From NCBI GenBank assembly GCA_030642995.1, contig DAOWMR010000152.1, positions 1-6,779 of the forward strand: 6,779 nucleotides of DNA, in the 5' to 3' direction. Under the pieces are notes generated by a model that worked only from the letters and a program-made list of their open reading frames with translations, had not been told where the DNA came from and searched no databases. Positions 5,697-6,779 of the stretch are shown here, piece by piece. Every line of letters begins with the position of its first letter. Positions within the stretch are counted from its first letter, which is position 1. The DNA is from Spirochaetales bacterium. GTDB taxonomy: Bacteria; Spirochaetota; Spirochaetia; DSM-27196; SLST01. The position numbers were made by a program, and so were the translations under genes.

Positions 5697-6779
5697 TGAG
5701 AAGAACGGGGGCGAGAGAGATTTGTATCGCGGTACTGATTCTCTTCGCCAGCAGTCTGGCCGCGGTCGATACCCCGGAGGGAGGCGATCTCGAGGCCCGG
5801 ATTCGCGCTATCGAGATTCGGAGTTCTCTCGCGATCACGAGGAACCAGGAAAACCCGTGGACACCTGCCGAGATCACTGCCATCCGGGAGGTCCTTGCCC
5901 TTCTCCCACCGGAATTGAGGTTCCAGGAACCAATCACCGTAGCAAAGGACAGTTCACCCTACGTCACCGGAGATTCAGAGGTCGATCTCATCCAGGTATC
6001 CAAGACGCGGCGAGAACTTCGGATCAGGAACTTCCAAATGCCGGACACCTTCGGCGAACCACCGGATTCCTTTCATCGCACCCACCTGAAACGCTCATTG
6101 ATCCAGAGCCTCGCAACGTTCTACTACGACGAACTGCCACCCGATCGCAGGAAAGAATGGCGTAGCTTCGCACTCTGGTCCCCCGGCTTGCTTGCTCCTT
6201 CAATCGCACAGAATGCCAATTCTGCCGGCTATGCAAACGAACGGGGAATGGGCTCGCCGGGACTTGATTTCGCGACCTTCGCAGTTGAGTTCTTCATGCC
6301 TTCGAACTTCAAAGACCCTATGAACCGGATTCGATACAGATTGCCCGACAGATACACCTTCTTCTGTGAGCTATTCGAGTCCACAGAGCTCTTCGCGTCC
6401 ACACCGGAGACACGCGAGACTCAAATCCACGCTCCCAATCTCCGAGACTGGATTGATCCCGATGAGGTTGAGCACATCGAGCTCATCGTCACCACACCAA
6501 CCGCAAGCGCCCCTGAATCACTGGCGGGACATCTACTCATGCTGATCAAGCTCGCTGGGGACTACCACGACGGAAGAGACTCCCTCGTTCTTGGTTTCGT
6601 CGGCATAACTTCCGTGGATACCAACAACGGTGTCGACGGCGTCACCTACGCATGGAGGGGACTCACGGGTCACTACCAATCAGCCATCCAGGAGGAGACA
6701 TTCGCAAACGTTGTGCAGAGAGCAACAATCCTGGAAAACCGGGACGTTCAGAGGTTCATGCTGAACCTGTCGGAAGAGG
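5696..6779 (+). CDS. Secreted protein with DUF4105 / Lnb N-terminal periplasmic-like domain (partial)
   Basis: The frame stays open for 361 codons to the right edge, so the C-terminus is missing. The N-terminus is a probable signal peptide (MRRTGAREICIAVLILFASS, cleavage near LAA at 21-23). The region from about 255 resembles DUF4105, the family that includes the periplasmic domain of the lipoprotein N-acyltransferase Lnb: APESLAGHLLMLIKL (272-286) matches the family's S-x-x-GH-x-x-L segment with H279 as candidate active-site residue. RGLTGHYQSAI (321-331) and ILENRDVQRFMLNLSEE (345-361) match the following G-L-x-G and ENRD-x-x-x-x-x-LNL blocks. Residues 55-250 form a long N-terminal domain I cannot name. 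The ATG at 5696 shares its A with the preceding TGA, so translation probably continues by re-initiation from the triple-repeat gene. Lipid or acyl-transfer chemistry is possible from the family, not shown here. Confidence 0.78.
   Translation, partial: MRRTGAREICIAVLILFASSLAAVDTPEGGDLEARIRAIEIRSSLAITRNQENPWTPAEITAIREVLALLPPELRFQEPITVAKDSSPYVTGDSEVDLIQVSKTRRELRIRNFQMPDTFGEPPDSFHRTHLKRSLIQSLATFYYDELPPDRRKEWRSFALWSPGLLAPSIAQNANSAGYANERGMGSPGLDFATFAVEFFMPSNFKDPMNRIRYRLPDRYTFFCELFESTELFASTPETRETQIHAPNLRDWIDPDEVEHIELIVTTPTASAPESLAGHLLMLIKLAGDYHDGRDSLVLGFVGITSVDTNNGVDGVTYAWRGLTGHYQSAIQEETFANVVQRATILENRDVQRFMLNLSEE

Noticed and set aside
5722..6165. Plus-strand 147-codon open frame in another frame of the last gene, and a minus-strand frame at 6024-6236.
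   Set aside because: The frame beginning at 5696 is open to the end of the window, has a signal peptide and DUF4105-like motifs; the others are Arg/Pro-rich shadows.
1..6779. CRISPR array, tRNA, insertion sequence or attachment site.
   Set aside because: No spaced direct repeats, cloverleaf, transposase or integrase motifs, or terminal inverted repeats were seen.

Overview
The window is about 6.8 kb of bacterial DNA. Many genes use GTG starts with purine-rich Shine-Dalgarno sites. A sigma-70-type promoter and several predicted secreted proteins point to a Gram-negative bacterium. Nothing seen here identifies the phylum. The gene mix (a sugar-catabolic operon beside poorly described secreted proteins) would suit an uncultured heterotroph, but that is inference.

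Left half (1-3062, minus strand): a compact catabolic operon read right to left. It starts at a near-consensus promoter (-35 at 3037-3032, extended -10 at 3015-3010). That promoter sits between two perfect 11-bp inverted arms (2986-2996 and 3052-3062), a candidate operator. The order is a SorC-family sugar-responsive regulator (1995-2988), an FGGY-family carbohydrate kinase (409-1998), and the alpha subunit of a thiamine-diphosphate-dependent 2-oxo acid/acetoin dehydrogenase E1 (from 431, running off the left edge). The genes overlap at both junctions (ATGA at 1998-1995; 23 bp at 431-409), so they are probably co-transcribed and translationally coupled. The regulator reading frame is broken by one extra base, most simply in a run of five G (2623-2627). 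It is therefore either a pseudogene or carries a sequence error.

Right half (3115-6779, plus strand): a divergent set of four genes. First is a PEBP (YbhB/YbcL, Raf-kinase-inhibitor-like) protein (3178-3708). Next is a small protein with a 2H-phosphoesterase/LigT-like motif pair (3773-4342). Then comes a predicted secreted protein built of three tandem copies of a roughly 120-residue beta-rich module (4401-5696), which I do not recognise. Last is a secreted protein whose C-terminal part resembles DUF4105 (the Lnb N-terminal periplasmic domain family); it starts at 5696, shares one base with the preceding stop codon, and runs off the right edge. The last two genes form a translationally coupled pair of probable envelope proteins.

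No tRNA, rRNA, CRISPR array, insertion sequence or integrase was seen. The best candidates for something undescribed are the triple-repeat protein coupled to the DUF4105 protein, and the kinase plus TPP-dehydrogenase operon with its promoter-flanking inverted repeat.
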